Source of the DNA: Paenibacillus piri
Lineage (GTDB): Bacteria; Bacillota; Bacilli; Paenibacillales; NBRC-103111
Length of the DNA: 64,000 bases
Direction of reading: 5' to 3'
NCBI RefSeq assembly: GCF_004354045.1
Contig: NZ_SMRT01000007.1
Span: 248,001-312,000, forward strand
Shown here: piece after piece, positions 18,756 to 27,268 of the stretch
Position numbering within the stretch: the first letter of the stretch is position 1
Layout of the letters: every line of letters starts with the position of its first letter
Notes under the pieces: generated by a model
The model's input: the letters and a program-made list of their open reading frames with translations, nothing else
What the model was told of the DNA's origin: nothing
The model's database searches: none
Translations under genes and position numbers: made by a program

Positions 18756-18770
18756 TGAGAATGATTCTCA
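18756..18770. promoter_or_regulatory. Fur box (7-1-7 palindrome)
   Basis: TGAGAAT G ATTCTCA is a perfect 7-1-7 inverted repeat, matching the Bacillus Fur consensus TGATAAT-N-ATTATCA except for one symmetrical change in each arm. It lies 36 bp upstream of the nitroreductase GTG. Confidence 0.7.
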
Positions 18771-18933
18771 ATCATAAGTATAAAAGCGTTCCAATCGTTT
18801 TTCAACCCTGAATGAGAAAGTTTTCCCGATTGATACAGTTTATTAAAGGGATGCAAAACCCGTGCAGGCGCTGCTGAATCGCGCAGGACCAGCCTCGCCA
18901 TACGGATTTTGCAGCTTCGTTCAACGCTGCGGA

Positions 18934-20307
18934 TTACTTGCTGCGCACTTCAAAAATAGCGAACTTCAAGTAATGTCCCTCATCGACGCCCAATATGCGC
19001 GGATGGTCTTTGCCGGCGCCGCGGAACTCAATCAGCCGCAGCACTTTTCCCGCATCCGCCGCCGCGGCATGAATCGTTTCGAGAAACAAGTCCGGCTTCA
19101 TATGGTAGGAGCAGCTTGCGGTCACCAAATATCCGCCCTCGTTAACCAGCTTCATGCCTTGCAGATTGATTTCCTTGTAGCCTCTGCAGGCTCCCTCGAC
19201 TGCGCTTTTCGTTTTGGCAAAGGCGGGAGGGTCCAAAATAACGACATCCCAGGTACGGCCCTTGGCCGCCAAAGGCTTGGAGGTGTCGACCTTCTTAACG
19301 TCGGCTCGCCCTCTCTCCTGCCGCTGGTCCAAGCCCTTGACCTGCTCGCGCAAATAATCGAATGCGTCGGCCACGACGAATTCCACCCGATCCCCGAAGC
19401 CGTTCAGCGACACATTGGTTCGCGCGCTTTCGATCGCATGCTCGGAAATGTCCAGACACGTCACCTTTTTCGCACCGTATTTGCAGGCGTTCAACGTAAA
19501 GCTGCCCGTATGGGAAAAGCATTCCAGCACTGTCGCACCGTCCCATAACGGGAACGTTACGACTTTGCCGTTCGCATTGACCGGAAGCTTCACCGTTGCG
19601 CCGGAACCGTCGTCGGTCGGCATATCCGCGAGCCCGATCCCGCTCCGTTTTCCCCAGCCGGTCATCAATGGGGCGATCGCCGCGCGGTTTTCGCGTTGAT
19701 CGAAGAAATAGCCGGTTTTCTGGCCCTCCATAATATCGATTTCCAGCAGCAGTCCGTTTTCCTTAATTTGCACATGACGCGGACATTCGCCGTACAGGAG
19801 ACCCGTTCGCTGCTCCAGCCCTTCCAGCGCGCGTACGCCGACATCGCTTCGTTCGTAGATGCCTGCAGGCTGGACGACCTCGACCAACGCGGACACAATC
19901 GCCTCGCGCACCCTGTCCATGCCGAGCGTCAGCAGCTGGACGACAAGAACATCTTCAAACCGGTCCACGATGAGACCCGGCAAAAAATCCGCTTCGCCAT
20001 AAGCAAGCCGGTACGAACGCGCATCCGGCAAAAAACGTTCGCGCTGTTCCAGACAGCGGCGAAACCGCTCGGCAAAAAAAGCATGCGTCATTTCTTCAAG
20101 CGGTTCGTAAGCGACGACTCTGACCGTTATTTGCGATGCCGGATTCCAGTAGCCGGTCGCCAAATATTGGCCTGAATGAGCGTAAACGGGCACCAGCTGA
20201 CCCGGAACAGGCTCGCCCTCGGTACGCTCCAGCTCAGACTTGTAAATCCAGGGATGCCCGGCTTCAAGCCGTTTCTTACGTTTTTTATCCAAATAAACCG
20301 CGGACAA
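18934..20307 (-). CDS. Class I SAM-dependent rRNA methyltransferase (RlmI/YccW-like, PUA domain)
   Basis: Predicted 23S rRNA cytosine-5 methyltransferase of 457 residues. The start is a TTG at 20307 with AGGAGGG seven bases upstream. Residues 1-75 form a PUA RNA-binding domain (GHPWIYKSELER). The middle holds LAYGEADFLPGLIVDRF and MEGQKTGYFFDQRENR, and the Rossmann part GATVLECFSHTGSFTL. The catalytic loop is VILDPPAFAKTK, and the nucleophile motif is VTASCSYHM. A 35-residue insert (around KRSGIGLADMPTDDGSG) splits the usual FDQRENR-to-Rossmann segment, and another near LDQRQERGRADVKKVD explains the excess over the usual ~395 residues. A 120-bp gap to the nitroreductase side shows no clear terminator. 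Confidence 0.85.
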   Translation of the reverse strand: MSAVYLDKKRKKRLEAGHPWIYKSELERTEGEPVPGQLVPVYAHSGQYLATGYWNPASQITVRVVAYEPLEEMTHAFFAERFRRCLEQRERFLPDARSYRLAYGEADFLPGLIVDRFEDVLVVQLLTLGMDRVREAIVSALVEVVQPAGIYERSDVGVRALEGLEQRTGLLYGECPRHVQIKENGLLLEIDIMEGQKTGYFFDQRENRAAIAPLMTGWGKRSGIGLADMPTDDGSGATVKLPVNANGKVVTFPLWDGATVLECFSHTGSFTLNACKYGAKKVTCLDISEHAIESARTNVSLNGFGDRVEFVVADAFDYLREQVKGLDQRQERGRADVKKVDTSKPLAAKGRTWDVVILDPPAFAKTKSAVEGACRGYKEINLQGMKLVNEGGYLVTASCSYHMKPDLFLETIHAAAADAGKVLRLIEFRGAGKDHPRILGVDEGHYLKFAIFEVRSK

Positions 20308-20359
20308 GCTCGTCCCTCCTTCTTATGTAACAATATATATACCGGATCTGCCGGCTTTA

Positions 20360-21061
20360 CTAGTAGGCCGACCGATCGTTCGCGCCGTTCATAATCGCAA
20401 CACCCGAGCTGGTACCGAGACGGGTAGCGCCCGCTTCGACCATCGCCTTGGCGGTTTCCAGATCGCGCACGCCGCCGGAAGCCTTCACCCCGATGGAAGA
20501 GGCTGCATGAGCGCGCATCAGCCGGATATCTTCGACCGTTGCGCCGCCGGGACCGAAGCCGGTGGACGTTTTCACGTAATGTGCGCCCGCTTCCCCGGAG
20601 AGACGGCAGGCGGCAATTTTTTGCTCCTCGTTTAAATAACCCGTTTCGAATATGACTTTGACAATCGCTTGTCCCTTAACGGCATCGACGACCGCCCGAA
20701 TATCGTCGCGCACCGCGTCATGCTCGCCGGCCATCAGCCGTCCGACCTGCAGCACCATGTCGATCTCGTTCGCACCGGCTTCCGCGGCTTTGGCAGCCTC
20801 GTAAGCTTTGACCGCACTCTCGTTTGCGCCGAGCGGAAACCCGCATACGACACTGATCCGTACTCCGCTGCCTGCCAGCGCATTTTGGCAAAAAGGAACC
20901 CAAACCCCGTTAACGCAGACGCTGAAAAAGCCGTATTGCATCGCTTCGTCGCACAGCTTCCGCACGGCCTGCGCGCCGGCATCCGCTTTCAATAATGTAT
21001 GATCGATATAAGCGGGAAGCTGCTTCGGGTCAAAATTCGACATTTTCGATAAATCGTTCAT
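20360..21061 (-). CDS. deoC: Deoxyribose-phosphate aldolase
   Basis: Cleaves 2-deoxyribose-5-phosphate to glyceraldehyde-3-phosphate and acetaldehyde in nucleoside catabolism. It has 233 residues, normal length. The start is IDHTLLKADA; D101 (EIDMV) and the Schiff-base lysine K164 in VKTSTGFG, with the activating K193 in GVKASGG, are all present. Its ATG directly follows the TGA of the Nudix gene (TGAATG), so the two are translationally coupled, and GAGGTG lies within the end of the upstream gene. No deoR-type regulator or other deo gene is nearby. Confidence 0.96.
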   Translation of the reverse strand: MNDLSKMSNFDPKQLPAYIDHTLLKADAGAQAVRKLCDEAMQYGFFSVCVNGVWVPFCQNALAGSGVRISVVCGFPLGANESAVKAYEAAKAAEAGANEIDMVLQVGRLMAGEHDAVRDDIRAVVDAVKGQAIVKVIFETGYLNEEQKIAACRLSGEAGAHYVKTSTGFGPGGATVEDIRLMRAHAASSIGVKASGGVRDLETAKAMVEAGATRLGTSSGVAIMNGANDRSAY

Positions 21062-21490
21062 TCAATTCACCTCATAACCTAAGTAATGTAGTGCTTTTTT
21101 CAATACGGAATAATTGTTGCCATAGCCGGAATGCTTCTGCTGATGCCATGCGTCCATCGGTTTCAGCCATTCCACGCCGCGTATTTCCTCGACCTGGGCT
21201 TGCAGCTCGCCGCTCTTGGCCTCGATCAGAAAATAATGGACTTCTTTATCGATCATGCCGACTCCCGTTAATGAAAATTGGTAGCGAATCATTTCAAGCG
21301 GCTTCACGACCGTCCCGACAATGCCCGTTTCCTCAAAAATTTCCCGCAGCGCCGTCTGTTCGACCGTTTCCCCAGGCTCCATCTTCCCTTTGGGCAGCGT
21401 GATTTTGCCGTATCGGTCTTGAATCATTTGAATTTTCAGCCCTTGATCGTTTTTTTGATAGACGACACCGCCTGCAGAAATTTCTTTCAT
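21062..21490 (-). CDS. Nudix hydrolase
   Basis: A 142-residue MutT-like pyrophosphohydrolase. The ATG at 21490 follows AGGAAGGGTGG. The full Nudix box is present from G35 to I57: G35, E41, R49-E50, E53-E54 and G56 fit GX5EX7REUXEEXGU. The nucleotide substrate cannot be deduced. It is coupled to deoC (stop and start abut), suggesting a nucleotide or nucleoside clean-up role. Confidence 0.9.
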   Translation of the reverse strand: MKEISAGGVVYQKNDQGLKIQMIQDRYGKITLPKGKMEPGETVEQTALREIFEETGIVGTVVKPLEMIRYQFSLTGVGMIDKEVHYFLIEAKSGELQAQVEEIRGVEWLKPMDAWHQQKHSGYGNNYSVLKKALHYLGYEVN

Positions 21491-21518
21491 CGCAACCACC
21501 CTTCCTGTGAGAAAGAAT

Positions 21519-21551
21519 AAGGATTTCATCCATTGCCGGAATGAAATCCTT
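21519..21551 (-). terminator. Hairpin between mtaB and the Nudix gene
   Basis: AAGGATTTCAT and ATGAAATCCTT form an 11-bp stem; on the minus strand it is followed by TTATTCTTTC, a moderate T-tract. It probably attenuates read-through from mtaB. Confidence 0.5.
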
Positions 21552-21559
21552 GCTTATAG

Positions 21560-22906
21560 CTACACAATCAAAGCTTTAACGGGAGGCGAATCGGGAATAA
21601 GGACCAGTTGGCCGCGGCATTCATTAACGCCCGCTTCCGTTACCTTCACCTTGCATATATGTCCGACCCAATCTTCGCTGCCTTCAAAAACAAGCTGCAA
21701 ATAATTATCGGAATAACCCATGATGAGCCCGCTGCCCGGCTCTCCTTTATAGGCGCGCTCCGGAATAACTTCCAGCACCTGGCCAACATATTTCTGCGCG
21801 TACGTCAGCTGCATCCGTTCGGATAAATCGATCAGCTCATGGACGCGGACGTTTTTCAATTCCTCGTCGATTTGATCGTCCATCCGCGCCGCAGGCGTTC
21901 CGGTTCGCTTCGAATAAGGGAATACGTGCATTTCCGAAAACTGCATCTGTTCCATAAACTTGTATCCGTTGCGGAACATCTCCTCGGTTTCGCCGGGAAA
22001 ACCGACGATCACATCGGTCGTAATCGCAACGCCCGGCATAATTTTATGAATTTGTTCGATTTTTCCGCCAAATTCCGCAGTCGTATATTTCCGGCGCATT
22101 CTTGCCAAAACACGGTCGTCGCCGGCCTGCAGCGGAATATGAAGGTGACGGCACATTTTATCTGAACCTTGCAGCGCCTCCAGCACCTCCTCGGTAATCT
22201 GGCTCGCTTCGATCGAGCTGATGCGGATTCGCTTCAGCCCGTCCACCTTGTCCAAATCCCACAGCAGCTTCGCCAGGCTGTAGTTTTCAATATCTTCGCC
22301 GTAGCCGCCGGTATGAATTCCGGTCAGGACGATCTCCTGATAGCCCGCATCGACAAGCATCCGCGCCTGTCTGATGACGCTCTCCGGTTCACGGCTGCGC
22401 ATCAGCCCGCGGGACCAGGGAATAATGCAGAACGTACAGAAGTTGTTGCAACCCTCTTGAATTTTCAGAAATGCGCGCGTCCGATCGGCGAAATCGGGCA
22501 CGTCCAGCTCCTCGAACTGGCGCGTCTTCATTATGTTGCGCACGGCGTTAATCGGCTGGCGCTCCTGCTGCAGCTGCTGGACATAAGGAATGATTTTATC
22601 CCGGTCCTGCGTGCCGATGACCAGATCGACGCCGGGAATCGCCAAAATTTCCGCAGGCGAGGTTTGCGCATAGCAGCCGGTAACCGCAACGATCGCTTCC
22701 GGATTGCGACGAACCGCGCGGCGAATCATTTGACGGCTTTTTTTATCTCCGGTATTCGTTACGGTACATGTATTAATAACATATATATCGGCTGTCGCTT
22801 CGAAATCGACCTGTTCATAGCCTTCATGCTTGAACAACTGCCAGATCGCTTCCGTATCGTAAAAGTTAACTTTACAGCCTAATGTGTGAAATGCCACTGT
22901 AGCCAT
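21560..22906 (-). CDS. mtaB: tRNA (N6-L-threonylcarbamoyladenosine37-C2)-methylthiotransferase
   Basis: Radical-SAM methylthiotransferase (YqeV) that converts t6A37 to ms2t6A37 in tRNA. It has 448 residues. UPF0004 cysteines C11, C47 and C78 would bind one Fe-S cluster; C153, C157 and C160 in CNNFCTFC bind the radical-SAM cluster. A TRAM-type domain ends the protein (around VGQVLEVIPER and GYSDNYLQLVFEG). It starts six bases after the rsmE stop, the same neighbours as in Bacillus subtilis (yqeU-yqeV). Confidence 0.96.
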   Translation of the reverse strand: MATVAFHTLGCKVNFYDTEAIWQLFKHEGYEQVDFEATADIYVINTCTVTNTGDKKSRQMIRRAVRRNPEAIVAVTGCYAQTSPAEILAIPGVDLVIGTQDRDKIIPYVQQLQQERQPINAVRNIMKTRQFEELDVPDFADRTRAFLKIQEGCNNFCTFCIIPWSRGLMRSREPESVIRQARMLVDAGYQEIVLTGIHTGGYGEDIENYSLAKLLWDLDKVDGLKRIRISSIEASQITEEVLEALQGSDKMCRHLHIPLQAGDDRVLARMRRKYTTAEFGGKIEQIHKIMPGVAITTDVIVGFPGETEEMFRNGYKFMEQMQFSEMHVFPYSKRTGTPAARMDDQIDEELKNVRVHELIDLSERMQLTYAQKYVGQVLEVIPERAYKGEPGSGLIMGYSDNYLQLVFEGSEDWVGHICKVKVTEAGVNECRGQLVLIPDSPPVKALIV

Positions 22907-22912
22907 TCCTGT

Positions 22913-23725
22913 TTATCCTCCCATCTCTCCGGATTCGTACAATATGCAAGTGAGGCCGACCATAGCAGCCGTTTCCGTCCGCAAAATACGTCGTCCCAGG
23001 CTGACGGACCGGCAGCCGGCGGCTTCCGCCGCTGCGACCTCCTGCTCGCTGAATCCCCCTTCGGGCCCTACGATCAGCATCAATCGCGGTTGTCGGCCGC
23101 CCGACTGAGACCGGTCTGCACCAGCGCCGGAATGTATGGAAGCCGATTCATCCGAAACTACGGATAAAGCGGCTTGTATCTCTTGCTTCAACTGTAACCC
23201 GTTTTGCTTTTCATAGCAAATCCATGCCGCATCGGCATCGGCGGCGCATTGCAGCAGCTGCTTCCACGAAAGCGGGGCGTCGACAGCCGGAACCCGGTTG
23301 CGGTGCGCTTGCTCCGCGGCTTCCTTGGCGATTTTTTGCCAGCGCTCCACGCGCTTTCCTTCTTTTTTCGCATCCAGCTGAACGACGGTCCGCTCCGAAA
23401 CAAACGGAATAAAGCGGGCAGCGCCGATTTCCGTCCCCTTCTGGATGACCAGCTCCATCTTATCGCCCTTAGGCAGGCTCTGGGCAATCCATACCTCGAC
23501 AGCGGGCTCGCGGTCCAACTTGAGCCGCTCCACAATGTCGGCGGTCACCTGATCCTTGCCCGTTTCCGTGATCGTCACGAGCGCTTCACGGCTCACGCCG
23601 TCGCTGACGATAACTTGATCCCCGGCCTTCGCCCGCATGACGCGGATTAAATGATGGGCATCGTCGCCTGCAATCGTTACCGTGCTTTCCGCGAATAATT
23701 CAGGCGCGATAAAATAACGCTGCAT
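22913..23725 (-). CDS. rsmE: 16S rRNA (uracil1498-N3)-methyltransferase
   Basis: SPOUT-class methyltransferase (YqeU), 270 residues. The N-terminal PUA-like part reads MQRYFIAPELF and HHLIRVMRAKAGDQV. The knotted SAM site is LMLIVGPEGGFSEQEV followed by VSLGRRILRTETA. A 30-residue loop (SDESASIHSGAGADRSQSG) before the SAM site makes it slightly longer than typical. It lies between the M50 protease and mtaB; the ribosome binding site (AAGGTAG) is weak. Confidence 0.95.
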   Translation of the reverse strand: MQRYFIAPELFAESTVTIAGDDAHHLIRVMRAKAGDQVIVSDGVSREALVTITETGKDQVTADIVERLKLDREPAVEVWIAQSLPKGDKMELVIQKGTEIGAARFIPFVSERTVVQLDAKKEGKRVERWQKIAKEAAEQAHRNRVPAVDAPLSWKQLLQCAADADAAWICYEKQNGLQLKQEIQAALSVVSDESASIHSGAGADRSQSGGRQPRLMLIVGPEGGFSEQEVAAAEAAGCRSVSLGRRILRTETAAMVGLTCILYESGEMGG

Positions 23726-23845
23726 CTCTTAATCTACCTTCTTGTCTGAAATGGAATGAAAAATACCAACCTACATCATACTACGTTTTTGTTGAAAAAG
23801 CTATTGTTTACAGCATTCCCCAAGTGCGCTTCCGGCATTAACGCA

Positions 23846-24529
23846 TTACGTCATACCGCCGAAAATAAGCTCCGCCACAGCGTTAAGACCGCCTAAAATC
23901 GGCCACTGCAAGGCAATCACGGGGCCAATCGTCACGCTGCGGATCGGCGGGATAAAGAACATGAGCAAAATTGCGTAAAACAGCCATTGCTCGTAGGACT
24001 TCAGCTTCATTGCCGCGGAGCGCGGCAGCGCATCCTCCAAAATCCGGTAGCCATCCAACGGCGGGAACGGAATCAGATTCAGGATGAACAGGAAAATATT
24101 TTGAATGATCATCAGATTAAAAAACAGCTTGATCGCTTTAACTATGCCTTCGGACATGCCGTCCAGCATATGAAACTTAAGCAGCGTATAAAAAATGAGC
24201 AGACTGATAAAAGACAGAACCAGATTGCTCAAAGGTCCGGCAAAGGAGACAATGATTCCCATCAAACGCGGATTTTTGAACCGGGCGCGGTTTACCAGCA
24301 CCGGCTTCGCCCAGCCGATCCCGATGAGCAGAAAAAAAATCATCCCGAGCCAATCGATATGGACGCGCGGGTTCAGCGTCAGCCGCCCCATCGAACGGGG
24401 CGTCGGATCGCCGAACCGGTCGGCAAAATACGCATGCGAAAATTCATGGACGGCGAACGATATGAGCAGCACCACGAATACAAACGGCAGCTGCTCTAAC
24501 GGAAAGGGCAAGAACGAGCTTAAATCCAT
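23846..24529 (-). CDS. Site-2 protease family (M50) membrane metalloprotease
   Basis: Integral membrane protein of 227 residues. The ATG at 24529 follows AGGTGATT; a TTG two codons earlier is less likely. The zinc motif HEFSH (H28, E29, H32) is in the first membrane helix and the third ligand motif, NLIPFPPLDGYRI, in a later one. Five or six hydrophobic segments fit the compact YwhC/Rip3-like group without a PDZ domain. Such proteases cut membrane proteins, often anti-sigma factors; no target is indicated here. The gene starts 10 bases after the prmA stop. Confidence 0.9.
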   Translation of the reverse strand: MDLSSFLPFPLEQLPFVFVVLLISFAVHEFSHAYFADRFGDPTPRSMGRLTLNPRVHIDWLGMIFFLLIGIGWAKPVLVNRARFKNPRLMGIIVSFAGPLSNLVLSFISLLIFYTLLKFHMLDGMSEGIVKAIKLFFNLMIIQNIFLFILNLIPFPPLDGYRILEDALPRSAAMKLKSYEQWLFYAILLMFFIPPIRSVTIGPVIALQWPILGGLNAVAELIFGGMT

Positions 24530-24539
24530 TAGCAATCAC

Positions 24540-25523
24540 CTACGGCTTCCGGGCTATAATGACAACCCAATCTTGATCTTCATGGCGTTCGGTTACCTGG
24601 AATCCTGCAGCCGCCAACCCCTGCTCCACATCGTCCTGCTTGCTCTTGATGACGCCCGATACGACATAGGTGCCTCCCGGCGCCAGCACATCGTACACAT
24701 CCTGAACGAACAGCAAAATGATCTCCGCCAAAATGTTGGCGACCACTACCTGCACCGGAATATTCACGCCAAGCGCGGAAGCCGGCTCTCCTGTTTCGGA
24801 GGCGTTTTCCCGCAGCACCTGCAGCAGGTCGCTCTGTTTGACCGTGATGCCGTTCTCCAGTCCGTTCAGCCGGCTGTTCTCATTGGCGCTCGAGACGGCT
24901 ACAGGATCGAGATCCAGCGCCAGCACGTGCCTGGCACCTAATTTGGCCGCCGCGATGGCCAGCACGCCTGAGCCGGTCCCGACGTCGATGACGTCGTCGC
25001 CGGGCCGGATCACTTGTTCCAGCGTCCGCAGGCAGAGCGAGGTTGTCGCATGGGTTCCGGTGCCGAACGCCATGCCCGGATCGAGCTCGATGATCAGTTC
25101 ATCCGGACCGGCCGTGTACTCCTCCCAGGTCGGCTTGATTGTCAGCCGTTCGGAAATGCGAAGCGGCTTGAAGTACTGCTTCCAGGCGTTCGCCCAATCC
25201 TCGTCGTCCACGTCCTGCAATTCAAACGACGGATTGCCTGTATCGATGTCGAATTCAGTTAATTGGGCGACCGATCGCTTCAGCTGATCCATTATCGCTT
25301 CCATGTCGGACCCATCGGCAAAGTAGCCTTTAATGACTGCCCTGCCCTCCGGTATATCGTTCAAAGGAAGCTCGTACCATTGCCCCAGCGAAGTATCGCG
25401 TTCCTTGTTCAATGTGCCGGATTCCTCGATGGACACGCCGCCGGCACCCAGCTCATGTATAAAATTCGAAATCATCTCAATCGCTTCTTCTGTCGTATGT
25501 ACCGTTACTTCATGCCAACGCAT
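24540..25523 (-). CDS. prmA: Ribosomal protein L11 methyltransferase
   Basis: Methylates ribosomal protein L11 (YqeT). The ATG at 25523 with GGGAGGA upstream gives 327 residues; an in-frame TTG two codons before is an alternative. The N-terminal substrate-binding domain begins MRWHEVTVHT and the SAM site is IDVGTGSGVLAIAAAKLG, with the catalytic NILAEIIL segment. In Bacillus subtilis it follows dnaJ directly; here two small genes, mmcQ and repeats lie between, and prmA has its own promoter. Confidence 0.96.
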   Translation of the reverse strand: MRWHEVTVHTTEEAIEMISNFIHELGAGGVSIEESGTLNKERDTSLGQWYELPLNDIPEGRAVIKGYFADGSDMEAIMDQLKRSVAQLTEFDIDTGNPSFELQDVDDEDWANAWKQYFKPLRISERLTIKPTWEEYTAGPDELIIELDPGMAFGTGTHATTSLCLRTLEQVIRPGDDVIDVGTGSGVLAIAAAKLGARHVLALDLDPVAVSSANENSRLNGLENGITVKQSDLLQVLRENASETGEPASALGVNIPVQVVVANILAEIILLFVQDVYDVLAPGGTYVVSGVIKSKQDDVEQGLAAAGFQVTERHEDQDWVVIIARKP

Positions 25524-25572
25524 GGTCAAATCCTCCCTAAGCTTTCAGCTCATAAAAATGCACATGATTCCC

Positions 25573-25601
25573 AGTATACTATACTTGAAGGTGGCGGGCA
25601 A
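25573..25601 (-). promoter_or_regulatory. Promoter for prmA (sigma-A type)
   Basis: On the minus strand TTGCCC (25596-25601) and TATACT (25573-25578) are separated by 17 bp, about 50 bp upstream of the prmA ATG. Confidence 0.55.
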
Positions 25602-25780
25602 AATGCAGCGGGCTGAAGCTCGTCCATGCCTGCTGCGCGGCCAGCAGCCCATCCGCAATGAGCGCACGTCTGGCACGCGTCGTGTAGTTCCGGGAGAAGA
25701 TCACGGCCGGCAAATATGTTACTATAAGAACAAGCGAGATTATCGATTGATATGAATACAATGAGAGGGGATTATTCCAC

Positions 25781-26164
25781 ATGAGCCACATGCAACGGCA
25801 GTTACAATCCCAGGCCGGACTGAACATGCTGAAACGCGTCAGACAAATATGCGCGCCGCTGCCTGAGGTCGTCGAAAAAATCGACGGCTTCGGGCATACG
25901 ACGATGCGTATCGCGGACAAGCCATTCGTATTTATGGGTGAAAAGGACGGCGTCCCGACGATGTCGTTCAAAGCCGATCCGTTTATGCAGGAGCTGCTGC
26001 TGCAGCAGGACGATTATTTCAAAACGCCTTACATCGGACATCACGGCTGGGTTTCGGTCGCCTCTGTCGCGAAGATGCAATGGGATGAGGTCGAGCCGTT
26101 AATTGCGGAAGCATACCGGCGCGCAGCGCCTAAACGGATACTGAAGCAGTTGGGCGTCCTTTAA
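25781..26164 (+). CDS. MmcQ/YjbR family DNA-binding protein
   Basis: Short protein of 127 residues with the CyaY-like YjbR fold: LPEVVEKIDGFGHTTMRI, FVFMGE, LSFKAD-like TMSFKAD, and the end HHGWVSV...AEAYRRAAPKR. The start has GAGAGGGG upstream. Members bind DNA in structural studies but their function is unknown. It is one of few plus-strand genes here and is followed immediately by a repeat element and a terminator. Confidence 0.85.
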   Translation: MSHMQRQLQSQAGLNMLKRVRQICAPLPEVVEKIDGFGHTTMRIADKPFVFMGEKDGVPTMSFKADPFMQELLLQQDDYFKTPYIGHHGWVSVASVAKMQWDEVEPLIAEAYRRAAPKRILKQLGVL

Positions 26165-26168
26165 GAAC

Positions 26169-26274
26169 AAAGTCCCCCAAAAGTGACGTGAAACTCCGAA
26201 GCCAATTCCGATTACTTTTGGGGGAGCCCCCGGTTATCCACAGAAATTTGCTGCGCATAATTTCCTAAACAATC
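26169..26274 (+). repeat. CCCCC/GGGGG-bounded intergenic repeat, short copy
   Basis: It starts AAAGTCCCCCAAAAGTGACG, ends its first part with TTACTTTTGGGGGAGCCCCC, and carries a tail TGCTGCGCATAATTTCCTAA. It matches the copy at 27269-27419 but lacks that copy's internal 50-odd bases with two hairpins. Confidence 0.7.
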
Positions 26275-26302
26275 AAAAAACCTGGCCGATGGCCAGGTTT
26301 TG
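26275..26302. terminator. Bidirectional intrinsic terminator
   Basis: AACCTGGCC GAT GGCCAGGTT stem with TTTT on the plus strand and TTTTTT on the minus strand. It ends mmcQ and could also stop minus-strand transcripts. A second hairpin, AAAGGCTTTG...CAAAGCCCTT, follows at about 26333-26372. The rest of the gap to 26550 holds only a possible tiny ORF and the terminator of the next gene. Confidence 0.75.
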
Positions 26303-26404
26303 TAAATCTATACATACGAGCGCAGGTAGGAAAAAGGCTTTGACAAAAGCCGATTCTTTTGCCAAAGCCCTTGTTGTTCGTTAAAGCTATATAAGATGAA
26401 CGAA

Positions 26405-26506
26405 TTAATGAATCGAGCCGATCGCTTCTTCAATCTCAAGGTTGGCTTTAATGGCAAGCTCATCCTTCACAGTTCGCATCGTCAATGAAAAAGAGCCTGG
26501 CAGCAT
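26405..26506 (-). CDS. Possible tiny ORF or gene remnant
   Basis: A 33-codon minus-strand frame, MLPGSFSLTMRTVKDELAIK and onward, ending LEIEEAIGSIH. The composition from MRTVKDEL on looks protein-like (regular charged and hydrophobic spacing). However, its ATG sits inside the terminator hairpin of the upstream gene and GGAGGA directly abuts the ATG, so translation is doubtful. It may be the tail of a decayed gene. I do not recognise it. Confidence 0.2.
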   Translation of the reverse strand: MLPGSFSLTMRTVKDELAIKANLEIEEAIGSIH

Positions 26507-26520
26507 TCCTCCAGGCTCTC
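26492..26520 (-). terminator. Intrinsic terminator of the 131-residue hypothetical gene
   Basis: AGAGCCTGG and CCAGGCTCT form a 9-bp stem; on the minus strand TTTTTC follows. Confidence 0.75.
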
Positions 26521-26550
26521 TTATTATGCTTTCTTTCCCGCATATCCCGT

Positions 26551-26946
26551 TTACACTTTTCCTCCGGCATCCTGAATGACCCGCAGCGCCAGCTCATAGC
26601 TTCGTTCGTCTATGACTACTGTCAGCAGCGTATCCCTTCCTTCGATTCCGCCGTAGTTTTCGATCGAGCCGTCAACCGCTCGCGGCGAGCTGAGTCCGCT
26701 CGCATCCGGGTCCGCCGCCGCGAGCACTGCCGTATCTTGATCGATGCCTTCCGCTCCAAGCGTTAAAAAGGACAAGCCAGGAAAGCCCCCCGTCAGCGGG
26801 TTCATCGATTCGGTGGCGCCGTCTCCCGAAAACTGCCCGATTTTGTCGACAGCCACGTCGACGGCCCTCAGCGCTTTCAGCTTCGGAACGATGCTTTCGG
26901 CCTCCGCCGGAGATCGGAAATAAGCAAGTATTCCTTTTTCAGCCAT
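26551..26946 (-). CDS. Conserved hypothetical protein (stress-protein-like)
   Basis: 131 residues, ATG at 26946 with AGAGAGGTAA upstream. The N-terminus MAEKGILAYFRSPAEAESIV and C-terminus LTVVIDERSYELALRVIQDAGG look like an alpha/beta pair of the kind seen in small YflT-like general stress proteins, with a glycine-rich middle. I recognise the pattern as common in Paenibacillus but can assign no function. There is no signal peptide or membrane segment. It has its own terminator. Confidence 0.7.
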   Translation of the reverse strand: MAEKGILAYFRSPAEAESIVPKLKALRAVDVAVDKIGQFSGDGATESMNPLTGGFPGLSFLTLGAEGIDQDTAVLAAADPDASGLSSPRAVDGSIENYGGIEGRDTLLTVVIDERSYELALRVIQDAGGKV

Positions 26947-27000
26947 ATTCGTTACCTCTCTTTGTTCCGCTGCTTACCGGTTTCCCCATGTTGTGCAGCT

Positions 27001-27162
27001 TCAGGATTGCTCTTGTCTGGCAGCTGCTTCGTTCGCTCTTGCTACAGCCTCCAGATCATCCTCATCGGCCAATTCAGCGTTAAATTGCACATCCTCGTAT
27101 TTGCCGTCAGTCTCATCCTGCTGCTCCGCATTGAACTGCTGCCTCATAGAGTTGTCTGTCAT
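27001..27162 (-). CDS. YfhD-like small acidic protein
   Basis: 53 residues from the ATG at 27162, which follows GAGGGAT; the longer upstream frame has no site. The segment DVQFNAELADEDDLEAVARA resembles the YfhD family of small Bacillus proteins (pattern D-V-E-F-S-x-E-L-A-D-x-x-D-x-E-A). The family has no established biochemical role. It is acidic, Gln-rich and soluble. Confidence 0.6.
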   Translation of the reverse strand: MTDNSMRQQFNAEQQDETDGKYEDVQFNAELADEDDLEAVARANEAAARQEQS

Positions 27163-27268
27163 GGTCGGATCCCTCACTTTGAATAGAATATAGAATGAAC
27201 GCTTTATGTATTGTCCGCAGTAAAGCAAATTCTATTCGCCCCGCCGCTGCGCGAACGAGCCGAAAAAA

